From Apostichopus japonicus (taxonomy: Eukaryota > Echinodermata > Holothuroidea > Aspidochirotida > Stichopodidae), in NCBI RefSeq assembly GCF_037975245.1, contig NC_092574.1, positions 24,812,213 through 24,876,212 of the forward strand: a stretch of DNA of 64,000 nucleotides. Direction: 5' to 3'. The notes below the pieces were generated by a model. The model did not search any database and was not told the origin of the DNA. It worked only from the letters and a program-made list of their open reading frames with translations. A program made the translations under genes and the position numbers. Below are positions 12,980 to 23,391 of this stretch, piece after piece (position 1 is the stretch's first letter; the number at the start of each line of letters is the position of its first letter).

Positions 12980-13010
<31 letters not shown>

Positions 13011-13015
13011 ATATA
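12975..13015. repeat. (TC)n-(TA)n microsatellite
   Basis: A short CT run passes into TA. It forms the left border of the inverted hammerhead module. Confidence 0.9.
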
Positions 13016-13250
13016 GAGTAGGTTGGCGTCTATCTTGGCGCAGAGTGCTCTATGTCCATTGGACAGAGCGTAATATATGTTGATACTAGATGAGACTAGT
13101 GGAACACTAGTAGTTGTTACTCGGAGTTTCACGCGTTATAGCGATCTTCAGACAACTGTTGTCTGAAGTTGTCTGAAGATCGCTATAACGCGTGAAACTC
13201 CGAGTAACAACCACTAGTGTTCCACTAGTCTCATCTAGTATCAACATATA
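13016..13250. mobile_element. inverted-repeat hammerhead module (PLE terminal-repeat derived), copy 1
   Basis: An approximately 80-bp sequence (13,078-13,158) is followed by its reverse complement (13,167-13,246), with a short spacer in which ttgtctgaag is partly repeated. Each arm carries a full hammerhead motif, so both strands encode one. The left arm is preceded by about 60 bp (gagtaggttggcgtctatc...) not found on the right. (TA)n flanks both sides. The same module recurs at 18,197-18,423. PLE copies often end in terminal repeats with hammerheads, so I read this as a rearranged PLE end rather than an independent element. Confidence 0.65.
13168..13211 (+). ncRNA. hammerhead ribozyme motif (plus arm)
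   Basis: Stem I GTTGT (13,168-13,172) with ACAAC (13,207-13,211); core CTGAAGA (13,173-13,179); stem II CGC/GCG around TATAAC; GAAA from 13,194; stem III ACT/AGT; cleavage expected after A13206. A U-U apposition sits at the base of stem II. The mirror copy on the minus strand is in the left arm. Confidence 0.65.
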
Positions 13251-13259
13251 TAATATACA

Positions 13260-13304
13260 TATATTAATCTATATATATAATATATATATATATTAATATA
13301 TATA

Positions 13305-13357
<53 letters not shown>
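13260..13357. repeat. (TA)n microsatellite
   Basis: TA-rich tract, imperfect at first and then pure from about 13,312. It is the right border of the hammerhead module and the left border of the SINE. Confidence 0.92.
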
Positions 13358-13359
<2 letters not shown>

Positions 13360-13605
13360 AGTTGGTTAGAATCATGTTTGATCTCTAGAGTAAGGCAAAT
13401 ATGTCACCAAAACAGAACTAGTATTGTTCGATACAGGTGACAAGCGCCTACAGTGAAATTACGACCTCCCTTACCGGTTTCGAACCTCTGGACATACAAC
13501 CAACGTCCAAAGCCTAGTTGGTTAGGGTGTCCGAATATAGAGCGGGAGGCCCGGATCCGAATCCCAATGGAGGCTGGAAGTTGTTTTTCACAGAATCAAA
13601 TCACC
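13360..13605 (+). mobile_element. tRNA-derived SINE (diverged copy)
   Basis: Matches the minus-strand elements at 60,548-60,815 along its length: tcatgtttgatctctagag, then ccttaccggtttcgaacc, then a tRNA-like body (cctagttggttagggtgtcc with a B-box-like ggatccgaatcc), then ggaggctggaagttg. The polymerase III A and B boxes are recognisable but mutated, so this is an old copy. Confidence 0.75.
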
Positions 13606-13609
13606 CCTC

Positions 13610-15300
13610 TCCCCCACCCCTTCCCAAAAGAAGGGATCTTAAATGTCAATAGTCTCTTTGCGAAAACGTAATGAATGATGCGCCAGAATCTCAAGTGATA
13701 TCGGCAGAAAATCATGACAAACAACGAGAACTTAGTGACTTTAATTACATCCTAAAGCTTTTTGTTTCGTCAAGGGATTATGAAGAGCAATTTGCATAAA
13801 TTTTAAATAGGATTATCGATTCAGTGTGCATTTCAGATCTTAAAACACTGTTCACGTGACATGTTAAAGATTACTACCAACATAAACGAAATGTTACCTC
13901 ATTTTACTATTCGTTATTTGTTTGTTGTATTATATTGTCTTATCTGTCTAATTGTTTCTTATCTTGTCTGTTTTCTTCTGGATTATTTATATATTACATA
14001 AGGTTCCTGATCTGATTTTTTGTAATCTTCGTTGACACGTTCCTTGAACATTGGTGGATAGATAACTGTGACTATATTGTACGCAATGAATACAACTTTG
14101 GATGACATCGGAATGCAGGTATACAGATTGAAGATGCTAGTCAGAATATCACAGCATTAAAAGTGTGGAGTTGTGGTGAGTTGGGATGAGAGGGGTAAGA
14201 AGGTTAAAGAATCAAGAGAGGAAGGGAGGGAGGGAACAGCAGGGAGAGGAGAGCATGGAGAGGAGGGGAGAGCTTGGAGGGGAAAGCAAGAAGACTGAAC
14301 AAGGGAGGGGATAACAGGGAGTGAAGACAAGTTGGAGAAGGGAAAAGTTCATCAATGGAGTGGTGAAGTTTTACAGAGAAAACATATATACCTAAACTTA
14401 TTTTTACCTCATTCACTCTATACCATGTGCGAGGTTATCGTGGAGTGGCAAGATGGTGTCAACATTTTCAAGTTTATCTTGTCAGTGTTTTCGTTTTTAG
14501 AGCATGATTTTTAATTTTCCCTTTTTGCTCCTGGCAGATCAAGAAATGTTAGGAAACAAAACCCATACATTTTGGTCAAATTTACCTGTTCCACGAATAA
14601 ATTGTTAAACATGCAGACGACATGTGTTGTTTATGTCAGTATCAAGTGTCTAGTTAACCTTGGCATGACCTGGTGATATTCCAAAAAAAAGATGATTCAT
14701 CCTTTTTTTAAGTGGTCGTAACTTGCCAGTAAATCAATACAGACCTGTCAACTTGTTATCATGAATATTTCCTGGTGGAATTAAGTGCAAGTAAATTGAA
14801 TGTGTTGTTAAATGTTTTTGAGTTGTTCTCTGTTCACCTTGACATGTATGAGGATGTTGATGTAGAATCTTGAATGTAAAGTTGAATAAGAAACATAAAA
14901 CACAAATTGTCAATGAGTTCTTCGATGTCGTCATATATAAAGGCGGAACGTTTTGGTTGCATTATATGCTAACATAATCAGTGTGTTTTTATAACCAGAC
15001 AAGTAACATTACATTACAGATTTAAATTGGATATTGGCCTGTTTGGAACACAGACGGAGAAAAAGGATGAATGCATACCATATATTATTGATACTAGACA
15101 AGATCTTATATGTAAACAAGTTTGGAATGACATTTGAAATAAAACCACTTTGTTTCATTGTGTATGTTTTGCTTTTCATAGGGAATGCTCAATGAATGCA
15201 ATACTTCATATCGTTACAGTCACGTGTGCTCCAGCTAACGCTTGTCTACTGTTAATATAGTATGACTTTTGTTTTCGAGATATTCAAATACTCAAAATTC
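13610..15300. other. no recognisable gene; purine-rich tract
   Basis: Nothing assignable. A G/A-rich imperfect repeat occupies about 14,205-14,345 (gaggggagag-like units). Open frames over it are composition artefacts. Confidence 0.5.
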
Positions 15301-15404
15301 CTTGAATCCTCTTGTAAGGTTAAATTGATGATGATGTCGGCTCTTCACTGCAGGCCTAAATGTTGATCATGTTAATCCATTGGATTAGAAATTCTAATAA
15401 CTCG

Positions 15405-16790
15405 ACCAAACCATGTTCTTTTACAGTAAATTCCATTTCATGCGAGCCTCACACCGCCTGAACAACATCAGCTTCGATTACCGATTGGGTGAAATAAAGC
15501 TCACTTCCGTCAACGAACATCCATATCTAGAGCTCACCTTCACATCAAAACTTTCCTGGAAGACCCACATCACTAACACCACATTAATTAAAGGCCAACA
15601 GGATGCTAGGGCTCATTAGGAGAAACCGGAGACATTGTCACCCTCGGTTGAAAGAACAGGCTTACGTTTCCCTTGTCCGGCCCACCTTGAATATTGCTCA
15701 TCTGTTTGGAACCCCCATCACCAAATCACAATCAACCAGATTGAAGCTATCCAGAAGAGAGCTGCCAGATTTGTGATGAATAACTATCAAAGAGCTGAGA
15801 GCATAACAGCAATCCTTCAAGAGATACATTGGGCCTCACTTAAATTCAGAAGGGAATCAGCCACAAAGATTATGCTCTACAAAATATCGCAAGTGCTCAT
15901 TGCAATCAACAAAGATGACTACCTGAAGCCAATGACTACCACTACACTCAGAAACTACCATCCCGCAAGATTCCAACTTCTCACAACATACAACACTAAA
16001 GGCATTTATTAGTACTCTTTTATGCCTCACTCTTTTCAAAAGCAAAAACATAAGCCGAAACATTAAGCTTAGGGTTTTCGAGGCTTTATTAGAGAGTTTT
16101 TTTGTTTGTACAATTGCGAACTGTGGGGCACAACGAAGGATCTTGATCGCAAATTTGACACTTTTCAAAGGAGACTATTTCGTAATTTTCTCAACATTAG
16201 ATGGACCAATAACAATCGGTTATCAAACGATGAGCTCTACAATGAAACCAACCCAAATACCTTGGTCATCGATAGTCGCACATAGAAGATTGAGATTTTT
16301 CGGTCATGTAGCAAGACTCCAGGAGGACGCTCCAGCAAAGGTTGCTTTAAGAGGAGCATTGAGACATACTGCTAAACCAGTAGGAAGGCCCGTGACTACC
16401 TTGCTTGGAAAAATAAAGTCGCAATTTAAGGACGTTAACATTAACAATTTCGAGGAAGCAATAAACCTTGCGCAAGATCGTGATACGTGGCGGAGGTTAA
16501 TCACTGAGCATGTCGGATAGACGGGACTCAACTTACTACCACTACTACTATTTTTATGCCAACAGCGGTTCGGCTTTGGATTGCCCTTCCTGTGGACGTC
16601 ATCACTTCACCATCAGTGGACGTCTTCAGAGCAAAGGTTTTCTCCAACTAGTTCCTAGTTGATGTTTTACTCGCACCTGTATATACTTTGCACAACCATC
16701 CTCAGCCTCACATGCACTCATGGTTTGTCACCCTCGGCGTTATATCCTGAACTAGACTTTGCCGAGTACCAGCGTAGAAGTAGAAGTACC
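15405..16790 (+). mobile_element. CR1/Jockey-like LINE, decayed 3' end, interrupted by another LINE
   Basis: C-terminal end of a non-LTR retrotransposon reverse-transcriptase protein. Frame 1 (15,413-15,619) has FDYRLGEIKL and FTSKLSWKTHI; the following bases in another frame give LGLIRRN, then RLKEQAYVSLVRP; frame 3 (to 16,012) has LEYCSSVWNPHH, EAIQKRAARFV and the YKI region. This order is standard for the region after the RT thumb in CR1/Jockey-group LINEs. The protein continues after the insertion at 16,561 with RLWIALPVDV and a final FRAKVFSN before a stop near 16,650. The 3' end has gtagaag repeats. There is no RT catalytic motif or endonuclease, so it is a 5'-truncated, frameshifted fossil. 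The exact clade is not assigned. Confidence 0.8.
16027..16545 (+). mobile_element. 5'-truncated LINE tail inserted in the LINE, with TSD
   Basis: The open frame 16,143-16,520 carries RRLRFFGHVARL, then KPVGRPVTT, then ARDTWRR-like residues (AQDRDTWRRLI), the C-terminal signature of another class of non-LTR RT proteins. The insert ends in ccactactac and is bounded by tactcttttatgcc (16,013-16,026) and tactatttttatgcc (16,546-16,560), a near-perfect target-site duplication. Removing the insert rejoins the outer LINE's reading frame at its MPTAVRLW segment, apart from an older stop. Confidence 0.75.
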
Positions 16791-16799
16791 ATCATATAG

Positions 16800-17480
16800 A
16801 TAACTTAGCACCAGTATAGCATGACATGCAACACCATTTGTCCTTGAAAATGCATTGCAAATGCATTGTAAAGATGTCATTTAGTGCCATTCAACTCTAT
16901 ATGTTCCACCGTCAGTTGAGTTTTGTGTTGCATCTGAGAAACTGCAGGCCTATAAAGATAATATTCTAAACTAAAAAGTCCGGTCAACTTAAATGTAAAT
17001 ACAACTGTTTATATTTTTATTTAAAACGGTCATTTCTCAAAAATTCAAAGATTTATTGAAAGACAAGCTGAACTGATAACAGTGTATCTAAACAGTCTAT
17101 AACATTTCAAGCTTAATTATATGCATGACGTCATTCTTCAATCAATTACTGCAAGATTGTTACTCTGGTTTGCTCTTAACATTGCACGGTGGTTCGTTGT
17201 AGCTGTTTGTTACTTGAAGAATCAAAGATTTAATTAAAAAGCAAATGCAGTTAATTTTCGACAAACTAGTTTCCTTCAAAATTCAAGGGAAATTGCTAAA
17301 TGGGAACATCTTTTTCATGAGAGGAAAAGACGGCCTCTTGTTAAACAGACAATTGTTGAACAGCTTAATACGTCTGAGAATTGAAAAGTTGTTGGAAGTT
17401 CTGCAAGGCAAAAGGTTCCTTTCGTGCCTCCTGCACGCTCTATAAATCACAGATCAGGGACATCACAGCCATCCGTTATG
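16800..17480. other. no recognisable gene
   Basis: An unassigned interval between the LINE and the PLE fragment. An open frame at 17,245-17,445 may be upstream PLE sequence, but I cannot align it to anything. Confidence 0.4.
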
Positions 17481-17489
17481 TGTGTGTGT

Positions 17490-17840
17490 GTGTGTTACAA
17501 GATGTGCTTACTTGTCGATTTTACTGGAGCCTTTCAAATCAACCAAACTACACGCACGTTCCGAATTCGGCAGAAAAATAGCTTTTTCTCTAAAAATGTC
17601 ATATGCCTTATCTACTGCAATATTTGCAACTTACAATAACTTGGCGAGTCGATAAACACTCTTAGAGTGAGAATGACTCAATATAGATCGGCGATCAAAA
17701 CCAAAAAAGATCAACTTCAATCTCTCAAATTACTCATTCAGAATTTACGTGTTATTGCTATGACCAAAACGATTCTTGGACAGACAATTCAAGACGAGGG
17801 AAAGAATTATGGTAAAGAAAAAATCTAAAAGCCATGGCTC
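17490..17840 (+). mobile_element. Penelope-like element fragment, GIY-YIG endonuclease (decayed)
   Basis: Homologous to the minus-strand fragment at 2353-2830: CLLVDFTGAFQINQT, then ICLIYCNICNLQ, a stop where YIGES is expected (only LGES follows), then RVRMTQYRSAIKTKK and an NDSWTD segment. It continues with RRGKELW and NLKAMAPTT, the C-terminal region missing from the 2.3-kb copy. In-frame stops and shifts make it non-functional. There is no hammerhead in the immediate 3' flank, but a hammerhead module sits about 350 bp further on. Confidence 0.75.
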
Positions 17841-18075
17841 CAACGACCTGCCTTTCCAGATAGGTCAAAGCAATTCCTTACAAGTTACGTCGGAATCGGA
17901 TGAAAGTAATCCGACACGGACAAAAAATAATAATCCGATTTTCAAAACTTGCTAATCTAACAAAACTCAGTAAGTCGCTTTGACTTCACTGCCATGCCGA
18001 TACGTTTGCCCTAATAAAAATTCAATTCATCGCACTCCTTTAACTTAACCTGCAGGAGCCATGCTTTTCACGGCT

Positions 18076-18196
<121 letters not shown>

Positions 18197-18418
18197 GAGT
18201 AGGTTGGCGTCTATCTTGGCGCAGAGTGCTCTATGTCCATTGGACAGAGCGTAATATATGTTGATACTAGATGAGACTAGTGGAACACTAGTAGTTGTTA
18301 CTCGGAGTTTCACGCGTTATAGCGATCTTCAGACAACTGGACCAGTTGTCTGAAGATCGCTATAACGCGTGAAACTCCGAGTAACAACTACTAGTGTTCC
18401 ACTAGTCTCATCTAGTAT

Positions 18419-18421
<3 letters not shown>
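18197..18421. mobile_element. inverted-repeat hammerhead module, copy 2
   Basis: Same layout as 13,016-13,250: about 60 bp of unique left sequence, then arms of about 80 bp (18,260-18,339 and 18,344-18,421) separated by only a few bases (gacc). Each arm encodes a hammerhead on its own strand. The arms pair almost perfectly, so the single strand would form one long hairpin. (TA)n on both sides. Confidence 0.68.
18345..18388 (+). ncRNA. hammerhead ribozyme motif (plus arm)
   Basis: Stem I GTTGT (18,345-18,349) with ACAAC (18,384-18,388); CTGAAGA (18,350-18,356); stem II CGC/GCG; GAAA (18,371-18,374); stem III ACT/AGT closing CCG; expected cleavage after A18383. Every core nucleotide fits CUGANGA...GAA. 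The weak point is a short stem II with a U-U base. Confidence 0.68.

Positions 18422-18501
<80 letters not shown>
18422..18501. repeat. (TA)n microsatellite
   Basis: Pure TA run following directly on the right arm of the hammerhead module. Confidence 0.95.
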
Positions 18502-18504
<3 letters not shown>

Positions 18505-19280
18505 ATATATTGTTCTTTATTTGTGGCTTAATTTGCATAGGTTGAAGATACATTTCAAGTCCACACCTTCATTTTAAGCGTGTTACCACGGATCGTAAAT
18601 TGTTAAATAATTCAAATGGTTCTTTTCTATCACTAATATGTGAAAGACGGTAATTACGGCAATAAGCCGCTTATAAATTAAATACACTCATCAATCATAC
18701 TTTAGTCCGATTTTTTCTCCTTCTCTTAATTTATTTCTTTCTGTCATTTTTTCTTCCCTTTTAATTTCTTTTTCATGCCAGAGAAAGCAAAATTAGGGCG
18801 TCAGTGAGTAGTAACAACCTGGCGTAGTATACGTTTTAGATGTATGGAAAAGCTTAGCATCCATCAATATATCACGAAAGAAATGGGCAAAAGCAGGATT
18901 TAACAAGTTTAAAGGTCGGTTATGTTAGTGAAGTGCTATCTCATTATAATTAACATAAAGAACTGATGACGTATGGAAATATTAGGTCCCTTTAACTCTT
19001 AAATCAGGAATTATTAAACAATTGTAGAGTATTTGTTTTCTTTTGTGGCTGGTATAGAGGTGACTAGGGGCGAGTGATTTTGTCTTCTTCTTTAGGCGTA
19101 GGATTCAATCTGCTAAATATTGCCAATCATATATCTTAACGTAGTGGTATCTCTTACTGCATAAAGCTAATTGCTTGGTTAAAATTACAGCAATTTTTGG
19201 CATCTCCTAAGTCAAATGTATATCCTCATAACATATGCAATCGCGAATATGTATGTTGTTGTGTTTTGCGTTTTCTTTTG
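18505..19280. other. no recognisable gene
   Basis: AT-rich sequence with a T-rich patch near 18,710-18,770. I see nothing assignable. Confidence 0.5.
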
Positions 19281-19281
19281 A

Positions 19282-19528
19282 ATGTATGTATGTATGTATT
19301 TTAGATCCTCCATGCAAGCAGGAACTCGCGAAAGAGGCCTCATTGGCTTATCAAAGCCGCAAGCTGACCGAAGTCAGTCCCTTAGATTCATATTTAACGT
19401 CCATGATTATGAATTGTCAATTGTAAACAACTCTGTAACTGGACGACATACATTAATCCTGGAGTGACTCGAACTGGGGACCTTATGATTGGAAGGCACC
19501 GGCGTTAACCACTGAGCTAACACTCCTG
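19282..19528 (-). mobile_element. tRNA-derived SINE with intact-looking tRNA head
   Basis: The minus strand begins with a tRNA-like body (19,526-19,461): acceptor arms GGAGTG and CACTCC pair perfectly, the A box is TTAGCTCAGTGG (19,520-19,509) and the B box AGTTCGAGTCA (19,475-19,465). About 160 bp of non-tRNA body follows, ending in TACATACATACATT repeats at 19,304-19,282, typical of a SINE 3' end. The T-arm stem has mismatches, so it is a retroposed tRNA relative, not a working tRNA gene. Confidence 0.8.
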
Positions 19529-19534
19529 TAATGT

Positions 19535-20651
19535 TGTATGTGTAATGTTAGATGTGATGATAGTTTTAAATGCTTCTGGCAACAGCAGCGTGAGTAATTT
19601 CATCTCGTCAATTCAGCTAATTCTGTCTTTCTTTTGCTTCGTAATATTTCAATCATCCATCCACAGCAACTAATGACATTATTTCGGCAAGAAAATTCTA
19701 AACTCACGGAGTATAAACAGTTAAGCAAATATTCAATAGCCAAAGTATCACATTTCAAAGATTAATCAAAAACTAAAAGTATCATACAGACACAGAAAAG
19801 CTATACAAGACTAGCTAACATGATTACATTAATTACAGATCACCTACTGTGGTCCTTTTCCTTAAATAGCATAGGTTTTGTAACTATATTCAAAATCGCT
19901 TACGCTAATTCTAGGAGCTTACTAAAAGTTTGTTGTTATTATTTTTGGGCGTAAGGTTGATCTATTCTTGAACTTTTGAGTTCATTTAAATCCTCGAAAC
20001 GATCCCTATAGTAACGATCTGCTAGAATACAATCTTGCTTAGAAGCATAAGGTTTGAAGACCGGCCCAGAGTATATTATGTAAATTAAGTTAAACCATGA
20101 CAACAAGGAAAACGTTGCACTTGAAAGTGTCAAATTGGAGGGGTTTTCTCCCCCTATTTTTGATTTGGAGGAATACACTTTAGAACTGATTGTTTTTTAA
20201 ATTAAAGAAAAATTCACGTTGTCATGTTCTGACATATCTGCTTAAAACTCCTGTTATCGTGCACGATACATATATGTTCCGTTGAGGCTCCGACAAGATG
20301 GAAAAAAAAACTACAGCGTATTCGGTTTCCATTAAAACCATAAATATGATATACTTCTCAAAGGACAAGAAAACTTTAATCTAAATATAATTTTGGTTAT
20401 TATCACGGTGAATTTTTGTGACAAACAACTCATCTTCTAGTATCTAAAGAAAGTGTTCGACGTTTTGGGAAATTATCGTGGATTAGTTTTGAAGTCGTGT
20501 CGCAAGGCTGCCATTTTGTCAATCTAAGGTGTCAAGTTGCAGTAAGGAGGTGAAACCGTTTGATGTCTCTCTGTTTTTCGATTCATATTTTGGGAAAGTG
20601 AATGTTATTAAACTGTAAACACTGAAGCTAGTGTCAATAGGCTAATATATA
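19535..20651. other. no recognisable gene
   Basis: Unique-looking AT-rich sequence left of the provirus. The short minus frame at 19,939-20,178 shows no known family. Confidence 0.5.
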
Positions 20652-20656
20652 GGCAT

Positions 20657-21529
20657 TGTCACCGAGACGACGCTCAATGAAGCTGAACAAGGTTGTTGTA
20701 TGTTTTAGCCCATTTATTCACACGCGTGGTTTGAACAAGACCACGGTGAAAACTAGAAAGTAAAGATATCAATACATCAATATACAAACATTGGTGAAAT
20801 AAACACATGAATTGAACAAATCAATAATAACATAATAATAACATAATAATGCATTATATTTCTTCTTATAAAACAATGCACAAAAAGGAAGAAGTATAAC
20901 AAATAACATTTGGTAACATGAAACAAGACATAGAGAAAGATTGGCGACAATTACATTCTTTATAATTAACTTACAATCGTTACCGGGCAAAACCAACAGC
21001 ACGACAAACTGCGGTGTACAGGGGTTTACAGGGATTAACGGCGGCTTTCTGGGGTTAACGGCGGCTTTCTGGGGTTAACGGCGGCTTTCTGGAGAATGTA
21101 CAGAACACCAACAAAGTAATAACCTCTGGCGATATATTCTATTCCAGATACTCTTACAAATAAGCAAACAACAAATACACAGTAAAAAGGCAAATATCTA
21201 TAATGCGATATTAAAAGAGATATACAATTACAATATCAAGCCCCTTAATACTTATATAAAACAATTGGAATACTTACATACTAAGGAACAGTGCTACAGG
21301 AACACATGCGACGCCTCTCTGAGCCAGGAGAGGAATGTAGCATGTGCACTTCAAAATACGCAAGTATACATCGATTACGTAATTGTGCATCGATTACATA
21401 AGTATGCAAAGCGAGGTGGATATGAAAGGCAACTAGTAAATGGGCAGTATTGACATCTGCCCGACCTCGACCAAGCGGAAATTTCCATTTGTGGCGCTAA
21501 GCAAATAGCACACATCGGCAACGATGACA
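20657..21529 (-). repeat. BEL/Pao 3' LTR
   Basis: 873 bp, TG...CA ended with short inverted ends (TGTCA/TGACA). Contains three tandem copies of a 20-bp unit (ggggttaacggcggctttct) at about 21,031-21,092. Essentially identical to the 5' LTR. Confidence 0.95.
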
Positions 21530-21811
21530 CTCCCCCCACTGGAATACGTCATATTCAAGTATAACAACCTACAATACCTAAACCACCCCATCGATGTACA
21601 TTAAATTCCATAACAGCTTTAGCAATCAAAATTCTGACGTAAAGCTTCTTTACCAAATAAACAACCATAAAGCCTGACACACCTGACAGCTCAATCAGGA
21701 AGATAAAAAATAAACAACTATATAACATGGAATTTCAACGATAATGCTTGCAAACACTTAAGAAGAAGTGCCGATTCAAGTAAAACGATCCTCTTGACCA
21801 ACGGCCTTCCC

Positions 21812-23391
21812 TTAGTAACCCAAAAAAACCTTCCTTACAATACTTAGCACCCACTCAATACCAACATGGGCGATACTGTTTGCGTCCTTAACAATAGACT
21901 CAGCAATAGGATGTTTACCAGATATTATACACGGGTGTTTGCTGTCAAACTCTTTCAAACGGCCACCTACCCTGAGAAGCCCTCCACCATCTAGAAACGG
22001 AGTTAACGTTTTAAGGGAACTAGATGCTCTGACAGCCTTACCCTGACTTAACCTTTCTAACTCAGAACAGAAACTAGTAGACTGACTCTTACGGAGGAGG
22101 ATATCTCCTGCACGACGAACTTCTTGGACAGATAATCTGCCCAAAGGTTTCTGCCCCTTAAAAAATCGCACAAGACGCAAGAGCCACGCTAAACCTCTCT
22201 TCATTTTAAACCATGAAGAATAATGATTCATGATCCTATATAATGGCTCATCTGAATCTCCAACATCACTTAACCCAGGAGGGGACACATGACCAGCAAC
22301 AGTCGTATAACCCACAGTGACGTCCGTCTCTTTGACTTCAGGATCGTCATCCGTTAAGACGAGCGAATTAAGTTTAGCAGTTTGCCAATCGTTCTTGTAC
22401 CGACCCAATTTGTCAGGACCGTTAAACCATTTACTACTATTAAACTTTGAGAAGGAACAATTTCTAGTAACTAGATCAGCTTGGTTAGCTTTAGTTTCAA
22501 TATGGAACCACTGTTGCGGGTCACTGAACTCCCTGATAAGACTAACCCTATTGCCAACAAAAACATGGAATCTTCTGCTATCATTGTGAATATACTTCAA
22601 GACAACTTCCGAGTCTGTCCAAAAATACGACTTAGCAAATTCAAGAGCTAACTCCCTTCTCAACAGAGAATCAACCTTTACGGCTAATACAGCAGCTTGC
22701 AGCTCCAAACGAGGTATAGTACGTAGCTTTAAAGGAGCAACTTTACTCTTACTCATGACTAACTGTACATGAATTTCCCCTTTCCTATTTACACAGCGTA
22801 CATAACAGCAACAGCCATAACCTTTAGAGCTAGCATCTGAAAAATGGTGAAGTTCGATGAATGCATCATCAAAGGAACAAGGCTTTATACAACGAGGTAC
22901 CCTCAAACGACTAACAGAAGACAACGACTGAGCCCAGGTGTCCCAAGCCCTTACAATATCAGGGGGTATCTCTTCATCCCACGACAACCCACGGGCTGTA
23001 GCTTCCTGGAAAAGGAGCTTGCCTGAAAGGACTACAGGACTTATCAAGCCTAGCGGATCGAAAATTGACGAAACTATACTAAGCATTCTCCTCCTGGTTA
23101 ACAAGCCACCAAAATCTTTCTCCAGTGCGAAGAAGAACTCATCGCGAGAAACCATCCACTTTATACCTAAAGCCCTGCTTTCACTACTAGTACCAAAATC
23201 TAGAACTTCCTTAGCCCTACATTCCACGGACACTTCAGCTAGCAATCTGAAATCATTGACTACAAACTTAGTTAACTTAAACCCTCCACTTTTCAGGGCC
23301 TTGGGGATTTCCCTAATAATGATCTCAGCATCTGATTTACTCGACACAGAACTAAGACAATCATCTACATAAGACGATCTTTCAACCTACA
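21812..23391 (-). CDS. BEL/Pao pol, second half: RT end, RNase H, start of integrase
   Basis: Reads open from just after a TAG at about 23,391. It begins with the RT catalytic YVDD box (23,360-23,371) and continues through the Pao-type RT thumb (SIFDPLGLISPV) and the RNase H domain: HHFSDAS, PRLELQAA, YFWTDSEVV and NQADLVTR supply the D-E-D-D active-site set. The first ATG is only at 23,347, so the frame depends on entry from the upstream gag-RT frame, which overlaps it by a one-base shift. It stops after KVFLGY. A run of seven T (21,822-21,828) is one too many: with six, the sequence would read FWVTKGRPLVKRI, the usual start of the integrase zinc region. The rest of integrase is absent, with only about 280 bp before the LTR. 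Confidence 0.9.

Noticed and set aside
15857-16168. 103-codon minus-strand frame
   Set aside because: It is the antisense of the LINE protein, which has clear RT C-terminal motifs on the plus strand.
19461-19526. Functional tRNA gene
   Set aside because: The acceptor stem and A/B boxes are good but the T arm is mismatched, no terminator is seen, and it continues into a SINE body with TACA-repeat tail.
20657-21529. Small frames inside the LTRs as genes (for example minus 20,769-21,002)
   Set aside because: Identical in both LTRs simply because the LTRs are duplicates; no family resemblance.
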